A DNA stretch of 64,000 nucleotides from Paulinella micropora (Eukaryota; Cercozoa; Imbricatea; Euglyphida; Paulinellidae), in assembly GCA_019918135.1 (NCBI GenBank), contig WBZZ01003018.1, positions 48,501 through 112,500 of the forward strand, in the 5' to 3' direction. Position 1 is the first letter of the stretch. Every line of letters starts with the position of its first letter. Under the pieces are notes generated by a model. That model had not been told where the DNA came from. It did no database searches and worked only from the letters and a program-made list of their open reading frames with translations. Positions 9,700 to 20,093 of the stretch are shown here, piece after piece. Both the position numbers and the translations under genes were made by a program.

Positions 9700-11679
9700 C
9701 TACTGGGGCGGGGTGCCGTAGTCGTCGGCTATGGCCACGACCTTGGTCTTGCAAATGCCAGCGTCCGTCTCGGTGGCTCCGTTCTGGCAGGCGCAGGACC
9801 AAGGAAACCTCTGTTCACCCACGACGCGGACCAGAGTCGACAGCGTAGACTGGTCGCAGACTAATTCTTTGGTCGGGAGCGGCAACGATTTGTCCGAGGG
9901 AAAATCGCGCCGTTTGCAGCTGCAGCTCCGATCGCCCTCTGGGCGCAGGCACCTGAACTTCTTGTCTACCGCACACAGGCACTTGGCCGGCTTACCGTCG
10001 TAGTTGTAGTAGCAAGTAGCGGACACGTGGCAGGCCGGCGCACAGACGCGGTCCTGGCAGAACCTGCCACCGAAGCCCGCGTCACACTGGCAGGCCTGGC
10101 CGTCGGCCGCTGTGCGCATCGCGGTTTTGTACCGCTCCTCGCGCGCCGCGTGCTTGAGGTAGGCCGGGAGCTGGAAACGATCCACGCGGTACGAAAAGCG
10201 GGCGAGGGGCGGCAGGTGGTCAAAATCGTGCGCCTGGAGCGGAAAAGCGCGCGCCTGCGTGCACCGGCCGCTGCCACTGCACGGCTTGCCTGTGCAGCCA
10301 CGCCTGGGCCACAGATCGCTTGAGGCCAGCAGATCGGCCTCGATGGTCGAGCGGGCGGCCTCCTCGTACTGCCCTAGGTACCAGTTCCAGACACACTGCT
10401 TGTCGGCGGTGCTATTGTCGTAACAACCCCCGCGCAGCGTGACGTACTCACAGAACTGTCCGAAGTAGCCGGGGACGCATTTGCCGCACTTGCCCCCGCC
10501 GCTAGATGCGTTTTGCACGCACACCCCCGACCTGTCGCTGCCGGGCACGAGCAAGCTGGCACGGGGCAGCTCGCAGCCAAAACACTCGCCGCGCTCCACG
10601 GTAGCGCCGGCGGCCCGCTTGCACTCACCCACCTTAGGGCTGTGGAAGCAGCCCTCAGGCGGGATGTTGCAGCTGGCGGGCTGGCCGTAGAGCGAGCTGG
10701 TCCAGCCGTTGCTGACAAAACCCGCGAGCGGTTGCGCCAGGCAGTAGCGCGGGTCGCCCTGCTCGTACAAGTAGCAGTCCTTCCTGGCGCCCCCCGTGAG
10801 CATGAATTCACCACAGCGACACGTCGCGGCCCTCTCGTCCGCGCGGAAGTCGGCCACGCACACGCCGCGCCCGCTGCAGTCGTCGCCGGTGCCATACAAA
10901 AGCTTGGACTTGCACACGCCGCGCCCATCGATATCGCACGCGTACTGTTGCAGCACGCGCGCCACCCTCGGCTCGCCGCGCTCGTCGTATACCAGCGTGG
11001 TGGGGTCCGTGTTGGGCTTGACCCGGAAGCCGCTGTTGCACTGGCAGCGGCCGTTGCTGCCGCAGATGCCCCGGTCCCAGCCGCAGGGCACGCCGGCGGC
11101 GTCGCGCGGCGCCACCGTCGTGTCGGGCACGGACCACGACACCTTAGACTGTGCGTACCAGTCGTAGTCGAACGGCACGGGCTGCGGGCAGCGCGGCTCG
11201 AAACAGCTCTGCCAGTGTCCGTCCACCAGCACCGGCTCGTTGCGCCACAACGGGAAGGACAGGGAAGAGCAGTTGCCACCGCCCGCACTCCAACGATTAG
11301 CGCCGTGCGAGAACGCATCCACTGCCACCCAGTTGCGCCAGTTCCAATACGCCGCAAACTGCCAGGGCCACGTCATGGACAACGTTGCACAGCGAGCGGG
11401 TAGCGGCTCGTGGCCCGTCAGGTCCACTTTCTCTCCCCACGGCGCGTCATAGTCGCATTGGCCGTTCAGGCCGGCACTTAGGACCGCGCCGCCGGACCGG
11501 GCCGGCACGAAGTAGCGCAGCAGCGTGTGCGACCGCGTCTCGGTTACCGCCACCACGCGCTTACCGCTGCGGCTTGGACTTCCATAGATGACTACGCATC
11601 TTTCAAAGGTCTTATGACCTGGCTGGCGACCGTCATCACCTGGCTCAGACCCTTGGTCGGACATATGCATGAATGTCAT
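9700..11679 (-). CDS. EGF-like Cys-rich protein, 659 residues (copy A)
   Basis: A long intact GC-rich ORF. An in-frame TAA lies 12 bases before the ATG, so the start is the earliest possible. Residues 1-180 are Trp-rich with few Cys. The rest holds repeated EGF-like patterns such as CGWDRGICGSNGRCQCNSGF, then DDCSGRGVCVADF, then CGKCVPGYFGQFCEY, then GKPCSGSGRCTQ, then CQCDAGFGGRFCQDRVC. Such modules normally act outside cells in adhesion or binding. No signal peptide or membrane segment is seen, so an N-terminal exon may be missing. It converges on the LRR-like cluster across about 200 bp of T-rich DNA. Confidence 0.7.
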   Translation of the reverse strand: MTFMHMSDQGSEPGDDGRQPGHKTFERCVVIYGSPSRSGKRVVAVTETRSHTLLRYFVPARSGGAVLSAGLNGQCDYDAPWGEKVDLTGHEPLPARCATLSMTWPWQFAAYWNWRNWVAVDAFSHGANRWSAGGGNCSSLSFPLWRNEPVLVDGHWQSCFEPRCPQPVPFDYDWYAQSKVSWSVPDTTVAPRDAAGVPCGWDRGICGSNGRCQCNSGFRVKPNTDPTTLVYDERGEPRVARVLQQYACDIDGRGVCKSKLLYGTGDDCSGRGVCVADFRADERAATCRCGEFMLTGGARKDCYLYEQGDPRYCLAQPLAGFVSNGWTSSLYGQPASCNIPPEGCFHSPKVGECKRAAGATVERGECFGCELPRASLLVPGSDRSGVCVQNASSGGGKCGKCVPGYFGQFCEYVTLRGGCYDNSTADKQCVWNWYLGQYEEAARSTIEADLLASSDLWPRRGCTGKPCSGSGRCTQARAFPLQAHDFDHLPPLARFSYRVDRFQLPAYLKHAAREERYKTAMRTAADGQACQCDAGFGGRFCQDRVCAPACHVSATCYYNYDGKPAKCLCAVDKKFRCLRPEGDRSCSCKRRDFPSDKSLPLPTKELVCDQSTLSTLVRVVGEQRFPWSCACQNGATETDAGICKTKVVAIADDYGTPPQ

Positions 11680-11769
11680 GCAGCAATGTTACGCCGTGGC
11701 GCAAATGGAGGCAGAGTGAGCGCACGAGTCCAGAGTGGAGCAGCTTGGGCAGCGCGGTTATTGCAACGT

Positions 11770-12372
11770 ACAGAAGGCGCCTTTTCCATCACTGACTTTC
11801 ACCGCACTGGGACTTTCAACCAAGGCACTTCGATGTGGGAAGGAGATAGCAAGTGCATAACCATCTGGGGCGATGCGAACCATTGCAAGAGTTCGCGGTT
11901 TGGGCGAGCATGGTTAGTCGCCTCAGCCGGAGTCGGACAAATCGGACAAGGATTATTTCTATCTGAAAAGTGGAAAGATGAAGACGAAGACTTGTTTGTG
12001 GCAGAGTCCGGCGAGGACGCTGCTTCAAGGCGCGAGTTATTCAATTACTTACAAGCTGTGTGAGAAGTGCATAAGGAGACAGGATGTGTGCGCTTTTGTG
12101 TTGTCGGGGATTGTGCGCCTGCTTGCATATGTATTGCCAAAGCCCATTCTCCTACGCCTGGCATGCAGTCTATCTTAGATCTCTATCTGTGGTTGTTTGC
12201 CGAGCGAAGCATAAGTGTGCTTGCGTTTCGCGCCGAACGAAAGCAGTTGTGTGTTGTTGATGCCTTGGCCCGTGGGCAGGTCGAGAAGGCGGCGCGCCTT
12301 CTAGCGAGCGAAAGATCTTTAAATCTTGGTTCGAGGGTCACCCGGCTGCCGAGACCGCAAGCTGGCTGGTGA
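11770..12372 (+). pseudogene. DIRS-like RNase H, 5'-truncated with TGA (copy A)
   Basis: The RNase H-like part begins around ITDFHRTGTFNQG (about 11800). It continues with SRRELFNYLQAV, where an acidic residue in EL matches the DIRS/LTR RNase H pattern. An in-frame TGA follows at 12061-12063, then VGDCAPACICIAK and LCVVDALARGQ, matching the last catalytic Asp region. No reverse transcriptase lies upstream, where the EGF-like gene sits on the other strand. Its 3' end overlaps the tyrosine recombinase in another frame, as in DIRS elements. Confidence 0.5.
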
Positions 12373-13367
12373 ACGAAGCTGTGGGCTACCTGGAATGCGG
12401 ATTAGCTTACAATACATCTCGTAGCTACACATCGGGAGTTAACCGTCTGAAGGCATTCGCAGAGACATTCGCTTCCGATACGTGGGCGATCCGATGGTGG
12501 GAACCGGACCCTGCCCTTCTGATCTTGTTCATGACTTACGTCATTGGACAGATATCCGTAGGGTCATTGAAAGTATATCTGTATGGCATCCGCAATTTTT
12601 GCTTAGCTCACGGACAGGCTGACCCTTTGCGGAATTACCATGTCGAAAGATGCTGGAGGGGCATTAAGCGTAGTAAAAGAAAGGGCAAGGACAATCGTCT
12701 GACTTTGACCATCGATCTCCTCGAGAAAGCAGCATCTTTTGCGGTGGAGCAATTAGCTGGGAGTTTGAGTCCGCGGGCAAAGCACGACCTCATCGTCCTC
12801 TGCACCATCATGGTATGGGGAGTGTTCGGTCTTTTTAGAATAGGAGAATTAGTTATCTCTGGGCCCAAGCGGTATGCCCGAGTTTTGAGGCGCTCGCACT
12901 GTGCGCTTGCGGAAGATGGGGGCGAGACTTTCTTACGCATAAATTTAGACGGTTCGAAGACAGACCCGTTCAGGGGGGTGTAGATGTATGGTTGGCCAAC
13001 CTAAGCTGTATGATGCTTTCTCCTGTTTTCTGGTTTCATCGTCTGGAATCTTCTGCGCTTTCTGTTGGGCTGAATCGAGGCAAGGCGCAGCCAATGTTTC
13101 GATGGGCGGATGGAATTTCAGTTGAGAGAACTCGTTTCGTTGCTGATGCGCGGACTTTGCTTGCGCGAACGGGTGTTGATGACGGCACAAGGTTCAATGG
13201 GATATCGTTGCAGGGGAGGTGCGAAATCTTTGAAGCTGGCTGGTGCCTCAGACATTGCGATCATGAGAGCCGGCCGTTGGTCCTCAGACTGTTTTCGACG
13301 CTATATCGAGACTCCTCGGGATGAGATTCTACAGGAGCAACGCAATATTTTGGACTCTTTCAAGTAG
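12369..13367 (+). pseudogene. tyrosine recombinase, frameshifted twice (copy A)
   Basis: Same gene as 24563-25564. Copy A has one G fewer in the G-run at about 12974-12979, which puts a stop after DPFRGV. It also lacks two bases (GC) near 13211, inside the conserved LRRGGA box. Both lesions hit the catalytic domain. Confidence 0.85.
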
Positions 13368-14154
13368 AGACATTTGCCCTGGGTGGGCCATGGGTAGTGC
13401 CGGGTGGCTTTATCCGGCTAGGACTATAGCTTTGTAAATTCTTTGCTTCGTCCTAAACCCGTTATGTACGTCTAGTACATTTTGCTTTGCTTCACCCGGC
13501 ATGGGCAAGCTGTCTCTCTAGTCCATTGTCTTTAAATTAAATTTGGCTTTCGACCTTATGTTAGAGTATAACATGGCAGACCTGAATACAAAGCCTGTGG
13601 GGAAGCAACCTTTTGAGTGGAAGCGTGACCAGATTCGCAACGGGACATTCTCAACTGACTTTGCTAAGAAGGGTTAGTCTATCGCTGTCCCTATCTCTGT
13701 TTCTCTCTGACTTGTGGCAATAATGTAATAGGATCACTATTATAAGTTATCGACTATGACACAGTTGCCGGTAACATTGTAAGTTCTAACTTCTTGTTGA
13801 TGTTACTTCCCAATCATGTTCAAGTTATTTTATAGTTAAGTACAAGTTGCTCTCTCATTCTTTCATGAGATAGTTGTCACTAATATTACTTTTCATACTG
13901 CCTGATCTAAGGGGAGCTAAGAGTATTGACATACCATTAGTTAGTAAATCAGTCATATTAATCACTAGGCCGGTCAGCCGGTAGTTACTAATTGGCATTC
14001 AGTGCCTGATGAAAGGGAAGTTGACCATATACCATAATCAGTATAAGTATCAGTGATATATTGTTTTATTGTTAGTCTTGCGATTACCTCCATCTAATCT
14101 TGTTATCATTACCATTAAAGTTATTCAGTTCTCGCATTTCAGTAGAACCACAAA
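13368..14154 (+). other. non-coding tail of the DIRS remnant and a possible retroelement leader (copy A)
   Basis: 13368-13558 is the likely 3' flank of the recombinase, with a short inverted pair (GCCGGGTG near 13417, CACCCGGC near 13494). From TGTTAG at 13559 the sequence resembles the start of an LTR (compare TGTTAG at 2075), with a short ORF at 13573-13677. The remainder is AT-rich with no long ORF. Copy B equivalent: 25565-26351. Confidence 0.4.
13573..13677 (+). CDS. 34-residue ORF, possible first gag exon (copy A)
   Basis: ATG to TAG gives MADLNTKPVGKQPFEWKRDQ plus 14 more residues, with normal-looking amino-acid use and a plausible ATG context. It ends in GGGTTAGT, which could be a 5' splice site, so the ORF may be the first exon of a gag-like gene. 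That is inference only. Confidence 0.3.
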   Translation: MADLNTKPVGKQPFEWKRDQIRNGTFSTDFAKKG

Positions 14155-14433
14155 GTGTCCTTTAAAGTTACCAGGTATTATATAGATTGTTACATCTATC
14201 AGAGACAGCTGTCATGTCACTATCAGCAAACAGTGCGAGGCAACATTGACAGTCACGGGGTTAGGTGTTCATGGAGGTTGGGGGCGGCAAGGAAGGGAGT
14301 GCAAGGTGGAAAGTGTGCTTCTAGACTAGTCGACCACGACTTCTGTGGTCTCCATCTTGACCAAGAGAGAAAAAGGGAAGAAATATTAGCTCAGTACAGA
14401 GAGAAGCTGAACTTAGGATTACTTCCCCCTCAT
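14155..14433 (+). pseudogene. C/H zinc-motif ORF cut by the duplication joint (copy A)
   Basis: This frame encodes a Cys/His motif (C-x15-C-x9-C-x2-H, ending DFCGLH) followed by a charged helix (DQERKREEILAQYREKLN). At 14433 the coding sequence is replaced by the start of copy B. No ATG supports the frame start. Confidence 0.5.
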
Positions 14434-14702
14434 GATTTATCATTACACTGACTAACCTTCTTGGGGTACGAATGCTATAGTTTTTATTGGTCCTCTTCAA
14501 ACCTTATGAGGTCGAGACCTCCATAATGTTTTTTGAGGGCGAGGAAACACTTTACACCATCTGTACCCCCCTGCCTCATATGGTCATCACCTTTCTATCG
14601 TGTGCGCATGATTGGAATAGGAAAGCATAGAGCAATCTGTTTAGCTTAGCTTCTTTCTCTCTCATGTAATATTTAGCTCCAATTGTAGTGCAAATAAGGG
14701 AG

Positions 14703-14820
14703 ATAGGTAGATAGGTAGATAGGTAGATAGGTAGATAGGGGGATAGGGAGATAGAGAGATAGGGAGATAGGTAGGTAGGTAGATAGATAGGTAGATAGAT
14801 AGATAGATAGATATTATACA
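14703..14820 (+). repeat. GATA/TAGG-type microsatellite (copy B)
   Basis: Copy B counterpart of the tetranucleotide tract at 2515-2632. Confidence 0.95.
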
Positions 14821-14908
14821 TTATATATTTTATATATATACATATATATGTATACTGTGCACTGTTAGGTTGAAGAGGACAAGGCTACGGCCGTATATAT
14901 ATATATAT

Positions 14909-15305
14909 ATTTATATACATAAACCTGTCCATTCATACAATAAATACAAGCACAGAAAAAACAGAAAAAACGACATAGGAAGCATAGAAAAATTACATAG
15001 GAAGCACAAAAACATACCCTTGTTTTACAAAAAAACGACACATGAAGCACACTAAGAGATATTTTGACGAAATAACGACGAAAACACCATTTTATTTCAT
15101 GAAATTGTATATATACTTCGTTTATATGGTTCTTGTCGTTATTTTGTCAAAATATCTCTTAGTGTGCTTCATGTGTCGATTTTTTGTAAAACAAGGGTAT
15201 GTTTTTGTGCCTCCTATGTCATTTTTCTATGCTTCCTATGTCGTTTTTTCTGTTTTTTCTGTGATTGTATTTATTGTATGAATGGACAGGTTTATATATA
15301 TAAAT
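14909..15305. repeat. large inverted repeat / foldback (copy B)
   Basis: Copy B counterpart of 2721-3117. Arms are 14909-15084 and 15130-15305. Confidence 0.9.
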
Positions 15306-15579
15306 GATCATCACTCCCAATGGGGGGAAGGGGGCGGGACACTCACGAAGTGAGTGGCGGGGGGGTAGGGGGGATACACATGAACATACAAAAGAAAAAA
15401 AAATTTGCGACACTGCGACATAATAGACGAGTTAGGTAAAATCGTCTAAAACCTCTGCGGCACGGTGGATTGAAGTCGTCCACGGTGCCGCATGGTCATA
15501 TTCGCGGGGATTTCCTTTTTTCCAAAAATTGGTGGCACCGGCTCAGCCATAACGATATTATTTTAGAATTGAAGGGTTT

Positions 15580-15915
15580 TTAAATATTCAACATTAGGAT
15601 CCGTTTCTTTCTGCTTCTGTTTGAGATATTCTCTTTGTATTTATCTAATATTTCCTTATTAGTGTCTCTGTATTTCTTTTGTTGCCCTTGTATCTTGTCC
15701 TTGTTTGATTTATAATATTCCCGTCGCCGTTTATTTATCTTATCTTTATTTGCTTCTCTGTACTTCCTTTGATGCTCTTTAATTTTGTCCTTATTATTCT
15801 GTCTATAATTTGCTCTATATTCTTTGATTTTCTCCGCATTCTTTTCCCTATATCGTTGCTGTTTAGGATCAGGGAGGTTGAACACCGCCTTGATTTCTTC
15901 TATGATGGTACTCAT
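15580..15915 (-). CDS. Lys/Arg-rich YREKN-repeat protein, giant-virus type (copy B)
   Basis: Same 111-residue product as the copy A gene at 3392-3727, with no difference noticed. Confidence 0.6.
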   Translation of the reverse strand: MSTIIEEIKAVFNLPDPKQQRYREKNAEKIKEYRANYRQNNKDKIKEHQRKYREANKDKINKRRREYYKSNKDKIQGQQKKYRDTNKEILDKYKENISNRSRKKRILMLNI

Positions 15916-16425
15916 TGGTATATATACAATGTATAGTATGCGCTTAACATATAACTCAATGAGCACACAACAGGGAATATTACAGCAAGCGAAAGGATGA
16001 ATATAAGAGCAGGGCGAGTGAAAATATTTTCTCCTATTGCTGTCCGACCTTAGGGATGGCCATGTCCGACTTGACATTTGCTGGGTTGGACACTTTTTGT
16101 TATGTTTATTAAACGATTTTATATATTATTCTTCTTACTATTAATATTTTTTTTACATGTCCAAGGTGTCCAGGGTTTAATTAACATGGAGTAAATTTTT
16201 TTCGTCTCTACCCGAAAGTATGACACCATTAAATAATTTCCGCCCGCGGGGGTTGGCCTCGGACTAACTTGGCCTTCATTAATACTAACACGAATTGTCG
16301 CACTTAGTCTGCTCAATACCACTCTCAGGTGTCCAAGTCGCCACAACGGCGTTTTTGTATTTCCGGCGCAGATGGATTTTCTATTTAAAATAATTAAAAT
16401 AACATAATTATATATAGGATACATA

Positions 16426-16653
16426 ATGCCGAGGACACCTCAATTCACTAAGGAAGAAGTAGTTCAACGGAGAAGGGAAAGGGCGAAAGCATTTTTGAAG
16501 GCTCATCCTGGTAAGAATAGGGAAAATGCGAAGGCATTCTATTATAAGAACCAAGAGAGGATAAAATTACTGCGGAAAGAGAAATACGAAAAACAAAAAG
16601 CAGAATTGCTTGAATTAAGGGCTTTTCGTAATAGTATGTTAAACAATATATAA
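16426..16653 (+). CDS. small basic helical protein (copy B)
   Basis: Copy B counterpart of 4237-4464; same 75-residue product. Confidence 0.55.
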   Translation: MPRTPQFTKEEVVQRRRERAKAFLKAHPGKNRENAKAFYYKNQERIKLLRKEKYEKQKAELLELRAFRNSMLNNI

Positions 16654-16693
16654 TTTAATTTATATATAAAATATATATACTATTATATAAACC

Positions 16694-17206
16694 ATGGACA
16701 CCTCTCACAGCCGATCGTATTGGACGTACGAAGACTTACAACTCCATTTCGATTACGTGAATAGAAATTACTTCCTAAATCTAGTCAATGCAGTTTCATT
16801 TATCTCGCCCGATGGAAAGTGGAACACGGACGACTGGAAACTTATGAAAAGTATAGAAAAAGGGGAAGAACAATATTGTTGTTGCTTACACGAGATTACA
16901 AAGAATTACATCATTAAAAATGTAAAAAACGGGAACGAAATGGTGCTGGGCTCTGAATGTATTAAGCGGTTTTCGAACGACAAAATGAACGAAGACCTGT
17001 CATTGCTCATCCGCACCCTTGACAATCCAAACATTAAATTTTGTTGTTATTGTAATAGCAACAGGGCAATTCCAAAAAAGATCGTAGAAAAGTATCCGAA
17101 CAGAGACAAGTATTACCATAAGACCTGCTTCATACAGAGATTAAAGTATTACGAACTTTGCGGACAATACAAAGGATTTAGTAGATGCGGGTGCTTGAAT
17201 AAGTAA
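16694..17206 (+). CDS. C-rich zinc-ribbon-like protein, NCLDV type (copy B, intact)
   Basis: The 170-residue product starts at an ATG just after a TATATAAACC stretch. Residues 60-100 contain a pattern familiar from hypothetical proteins of Mimivirus-like and other NCLDVs: clustered Cys and His (YCCCLHEI), then NYIIKN, then VLGSECIKRF. The second half has CCYCN, then YYHKTCF, then CGQYKGFSRCGCLNK, suggesting one or two zinc-binding sites. Function is unknown. The gene is followed by about 140 bp of AT-rich DNA and then the broken primase fragment. Confidence 0.7.
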   Translation: MDTSHSRSYWTYEDLQLHFDYVNRNYFLNLVNAVSFISPDGKWNTDDWKLMKSIEKGEEQYCCCLHEITKNYIIKNVKNGNEMVLGSECIKRFSNDKMNEDLSLLIRTLDNPNIKFCCYCNSNRAIPKKIVEKYPNRDKYYHKTCFIQRLKYYELCGQYKGFSRCGCLNK

Positions 17207-17345
17207 AAAAAAGAATTAATTTTTTTTGTCATAACGATATATAAAAAATTATAATTACATATTAAGGACTATATCATACATGGTTATACGGATATATAGA
17301 ATAATTAATTTATTTTTATAAAAAAGATCCGAGCGACTATATAAC

Positions 17346-17706
17346 ATGACCGCACCGACACCGACCAACGAGCAATGGTATTGGAAACAAGAAGAAGCAC
17401 TGAGAGATAAACCATAGGATGCGATCCTTATTAAGTGGGGGAACAAACAATTCACCACTTTGCCATGCTAAGAGGATTTCGTTGAATTGATTGAAAAAAC
17501 GCCCGATGAACAAAAGCAATACTATGAAGTATTAATGGAAAACAAACCCCAACGAATGTTTGCCGACATTGATGACGATGAATTATCAATCTCACGAGAA
17601 AAAATGTATGAGCGGTGGAACACACTCATGGAAAATGTATTTGCTAATGTTGGCTTGAAGTATAATCCAAAAAAAGCCAAATACTTGGACGCGTGGAAAA
17701 AAGCAA
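17346..17706 (+). pseudogene. archaeo-eukaryotic-type primase, N-terminal fragment (copy B)
   Basis: Copy B counterpart of 5155-5515. The same two in-frame stops are present, so the damage predates the duplication. Confidence 0.6.
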
Positions 17707-18109
17707 GTGTGAACACAATAGACAAAGAAGTAGATGCAAAGAATGTGGTGGCAATGAAATATGCGAACATAATAAGCGAAGAACTATATGTAAAGAATGC
17801 GGTGGTGGGTCAATATGTGAACATAAAAAAGAAAGAAATATGTGTAAAGAATGCGGTGGCAGATCATTATGCGAACATAATAAGCGAAAAGACAAATGCA
17901 AAGAATGTGGTGGTTCAGCAATATGTGAACATAGTAAGCTAAAACACAACTGTAAAGAATGTGGCAGTTCAGCGATATGTGAACATGACAGAATGAAATA
18001 TGTTTGTAAAGACTGTGGTGGTTCAGCAATATGTGAACATAACAAAATAAGAAATGTTTGTAAAGATTGTGATCCGAATGGATATTTATCTCATAATGTA
18101 AAAAAATGA
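17693..18109 (+). CDS. CEHNK/CKECGG tandem Cys-repeat protein (copy B)
   Basis: Copy B counterpart of 5502-5918 with the same frame and repeats. Confidence 0.6.
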   Translation: MEKSKCEHNRQRSRCKECGGNEICEHNKRRTICKECGGGSICEHKKERNMCKECGGRSLCEHNKRKDKCKECGGSAICEHSKLKHNCKECGSSAICEHDRMKYVCKDCGGSAICEHNKIRNVCKDCDPNGYLSHNVKK

Positions 18110-18115
18110 ATAACA

Positions 18116-18375
18116 ATGGCACTTAAATATAATAAAAAAGAAAGTTATATTAATTACCTAGGTTGCAATATTGAAGAATTAGAAAGTATATTGAAAAGCA
18201 ATTCAAAGAAAATATGACATGGGATAATTACGGAGAATGGCATATTGATCATATTGCACCACTAAAATATCAAAATCCAACATTGGAAGGGACTATTAAG
18301 TGACTTCATTATACAAACACACAGCCATTATGGGCAAGTGATAATATAGCAAAAGGCAATAGATTTATTGGTTAA
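18116..18375 (+). pseudogene. HNH-type endonuclease of the NCLDV kind, broken (copy B)
   Basis: Copy B counterpart of 5925-6184, with the same frameshift and TGA. Confidence 0.75.
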
Positions 18376-18402
18376 TTTTATTTATAAAAATATAGGACGT
18401 GT

Positions 18403-18846
18403 CTAATATACACCGACCAATGTGGAGCGAAGATGACAATAGAAGTTTGTGTGGCACAGGTACAAGACGCCCCCGATCGTCCGGCAGCGCATGCCTCCCT
18501 CTCGACAGGCCCTCAGGAGTTCCTGGTAGCGGGGCACGAGCCGGTCGTTGTACATCGCAAAGGTGGCGCAGCAGGACGCAAAACAGACCGCGGAGGCAGG
18601 CACACTTAGCATCTGCCTCAGTTCGGTCATTATGGCGACGCAAGGCGTAGGCGCAGTTAGTTCGTGTTCCGCACACAAGCTAAGCCGCGACGATGGCAGC
18701 GCCGGGACCAGACAGCGGCTACAGAGCTTGCTAATACTCCGCAGAAGAGTGCTGGCGGGGGCCGCGGGTTTTTGCAGCAAGAGCCCGGCGCGGCGCTGCA
18801 GTAGGTGAAGCAAGGGGCTAAAGACTAACACCGCTCTGTTGTCCAA
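18403..18846 (-). CDS. hypothetical Cys-containing protein (copy B)
   Basis: Copy B counterpart of 6212-6655. Confidence 0.35.
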   Translation of the reverse strand: MDNRAVLVFSPLLHLLQRRAGLLLQKPAAPASTLLRSISKLCSRCLVPALPSSRLSLCAEHELTAPTPCVAIMTELRQMLSVPASAVCFASCCATFAMYNDRLVPRYQELLRACREGGMRCRTIGGVLYLCHTNFYCHLRSTLVGVY

Positions 18847-19445
18847 TTTCCTCCGTTTGTACGGTCTGTCAGGCTGGCAATGCTTTTACAGAAAGCTGAT
18901 AAGGTGCAGACAGTCCCGGGGCGGCAGATTATCTAGGAGTAGGCCCCAGATTACGCAATCAAAAGCCAGCCAGGCGCCGCGGCGCAAAACCGTCTGCAAA
19001 CGACCGCCCATTTTTTTTTCTTTTTTCTTTCTAAATTCGTTGCCGTAATATGTCAACAAAAAAAAAAGCACCCAAACAAAAAAAGAAAGACACAAAGAAG
19101 TATAGAGAAGAAGAGAGGGAGAAAGAGGGGGCAAGGGAAAAAGAGGGGGGAAAGGGGAAAAGGAGGGGGGGCGCGGGCGCAACTTTCCCTCACTTTTTTT
19201 CTTTTACCACGCCCCCCCCCCCTCCCCCCCGCGCCCGCTTCCAAACGCATATTCATCAAAAGACCTGCGTTTCTCTTCCCCTTTTCTTCCCCATCCCCAC
19301 CCCGTCGACACTTTTCGCAACTCACCGCACAACCCCCCCCCTTCTACCCTGCGGTTTTTTTTTCTTTGTTTGTAAATAGATGTTCCTCTTTGGTTTTCTT
19401 TGATAAATACCCTTTTTTTTTGGCGCTAGCGCAACGAATTAAGAA

Positions 19446-20093
19446 ATGACCGCAAGCAGGCCAGTGTTTCGTTTAGAACGCAATCCCGAGAACTTTGCCG
19501 CCGTTACTGAGGATAGATTGAGTTCTGCCTATCAATACCTACTGGAACATGCGGACAACCCACGAGCACGCTTAGATGTAGCGGGCCTTGAGCCTTCAGC
19601 GGCTGTGTTTCAGCTGCTGGTATTCTGCAGAGCAGACCTCGGTCTGTTGTACAAGTGGTGGCCCAAATCACGGGCCACTACCTTCCGGTGCAAACGCTGT
19701 CTGAACAGCAGCGGCACGGGGCCTAACCTTTCCGCCCCACAGCCTGCGCACACCCTCCCTACTCCGATTGACCTGATCATTGATAAATTCTTGACCGAGC
19801 ACAACAGCTACCGCCAACTGCAACGCTTGCTCGGGTTTATGACACGACCCCAAAAGGACAACCTCCTCCTCCAGCGGCAGTTGTTGCGCGCCACGCGCCA
19901 AATGTCGCACACCTTCATGACAACCAGTCGCTGGCAACGGCTGCACGAGCTGCGCACAAACGATGACTTTTACGAATTCTGCAGCGAGCTGTGGAGCGAA
20001 TGTACCGTAAACATCTTGAACGATGAACTTGCAGGCTGCCTGAAAGAGGCGTGCAAGAATGCCCAGTTCAGGGAAGAATTCTTTAAGCCCTAG
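19446..20093 (+). CDS. LRR-like cluster ORF1, hypothetical 215-residue protein (copy B)
   Basis: It starts at an ATG after a poly-T-rich leader and ends at a TAG. The product (MTASRPVFRLERNPENF...) has a small Cys pair (FRCKRCLNSS) and mainly helical, Leu/Arg-rich sequence; no family is recognised. Its last 35 bases overlap the ATG of the next open frame (+1 frame), with a CCC-TAG at the end. So the two ORFs may be overlapping genes, or one gene joined by a frameshift. The length and GC-rich codon use differ sharply from the AT-rich viral genes nearby, suggesting another origin. Confidence 0.55.
   Translation: MTASRPVFRLERNPENFAAVTEDRLSSAYQYLLEHADNPRARLDVAGLEPSAAVFQLLVFCRADLGLLYKWWPKSRATTFRCKRCLNSSGTGPNLSAPQPAHTLPTPIDLIIDKFLTEHNSYRQLQRLLGFMTRPQKDNLLLQRQLLRATRQMSHTFMTTSRWQRLHELRTNDDFYEFCSELWSECTVNILNDELAGCLKEACKNAQFREEFFKP

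Larger units (their letters stand above)
2246..14433 (+). repeat. 12.19-kb tandem duplication, copy A
   Basis: This block recurs head-to-tail immediately afterwards. The left edge reads ...CTACCG then GATTTATCATTACACTG. The A/B junction reads ...CCCCTCAT then GATTTATCATTACACTG. The far edge of copy B reads ...CCCCTCAT then GATGCCATG. The only shared bases at the three joins are GAT. Differences noticed by eye are about ten substitutions and several short indels over 12 kb, so the duplication is young. Copy A carries at least four changes that break ORFs intact in copy B. Confidence 0.95.

Noticed and set aside
10374..11403. Long Ala/Arg-rich ORFs on both strands of the EGF-like gene (327 and 296 codons)
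   Set aside because: They are shadows of a GC-rich Cys-rich gene, with composition dominated by Ala, Arg and Pro.
2246..14433. The whole 12.2-kb unit as one large tyrosine-recombinase element inserted twice as circles
   Set aside because: The shared GAT core is only 3 bp, the recombinase sits in a DIRS-like remnant next to a broken RNase H, and the unit ends inside an ORF. A microhomology tandem duplication is simpler.
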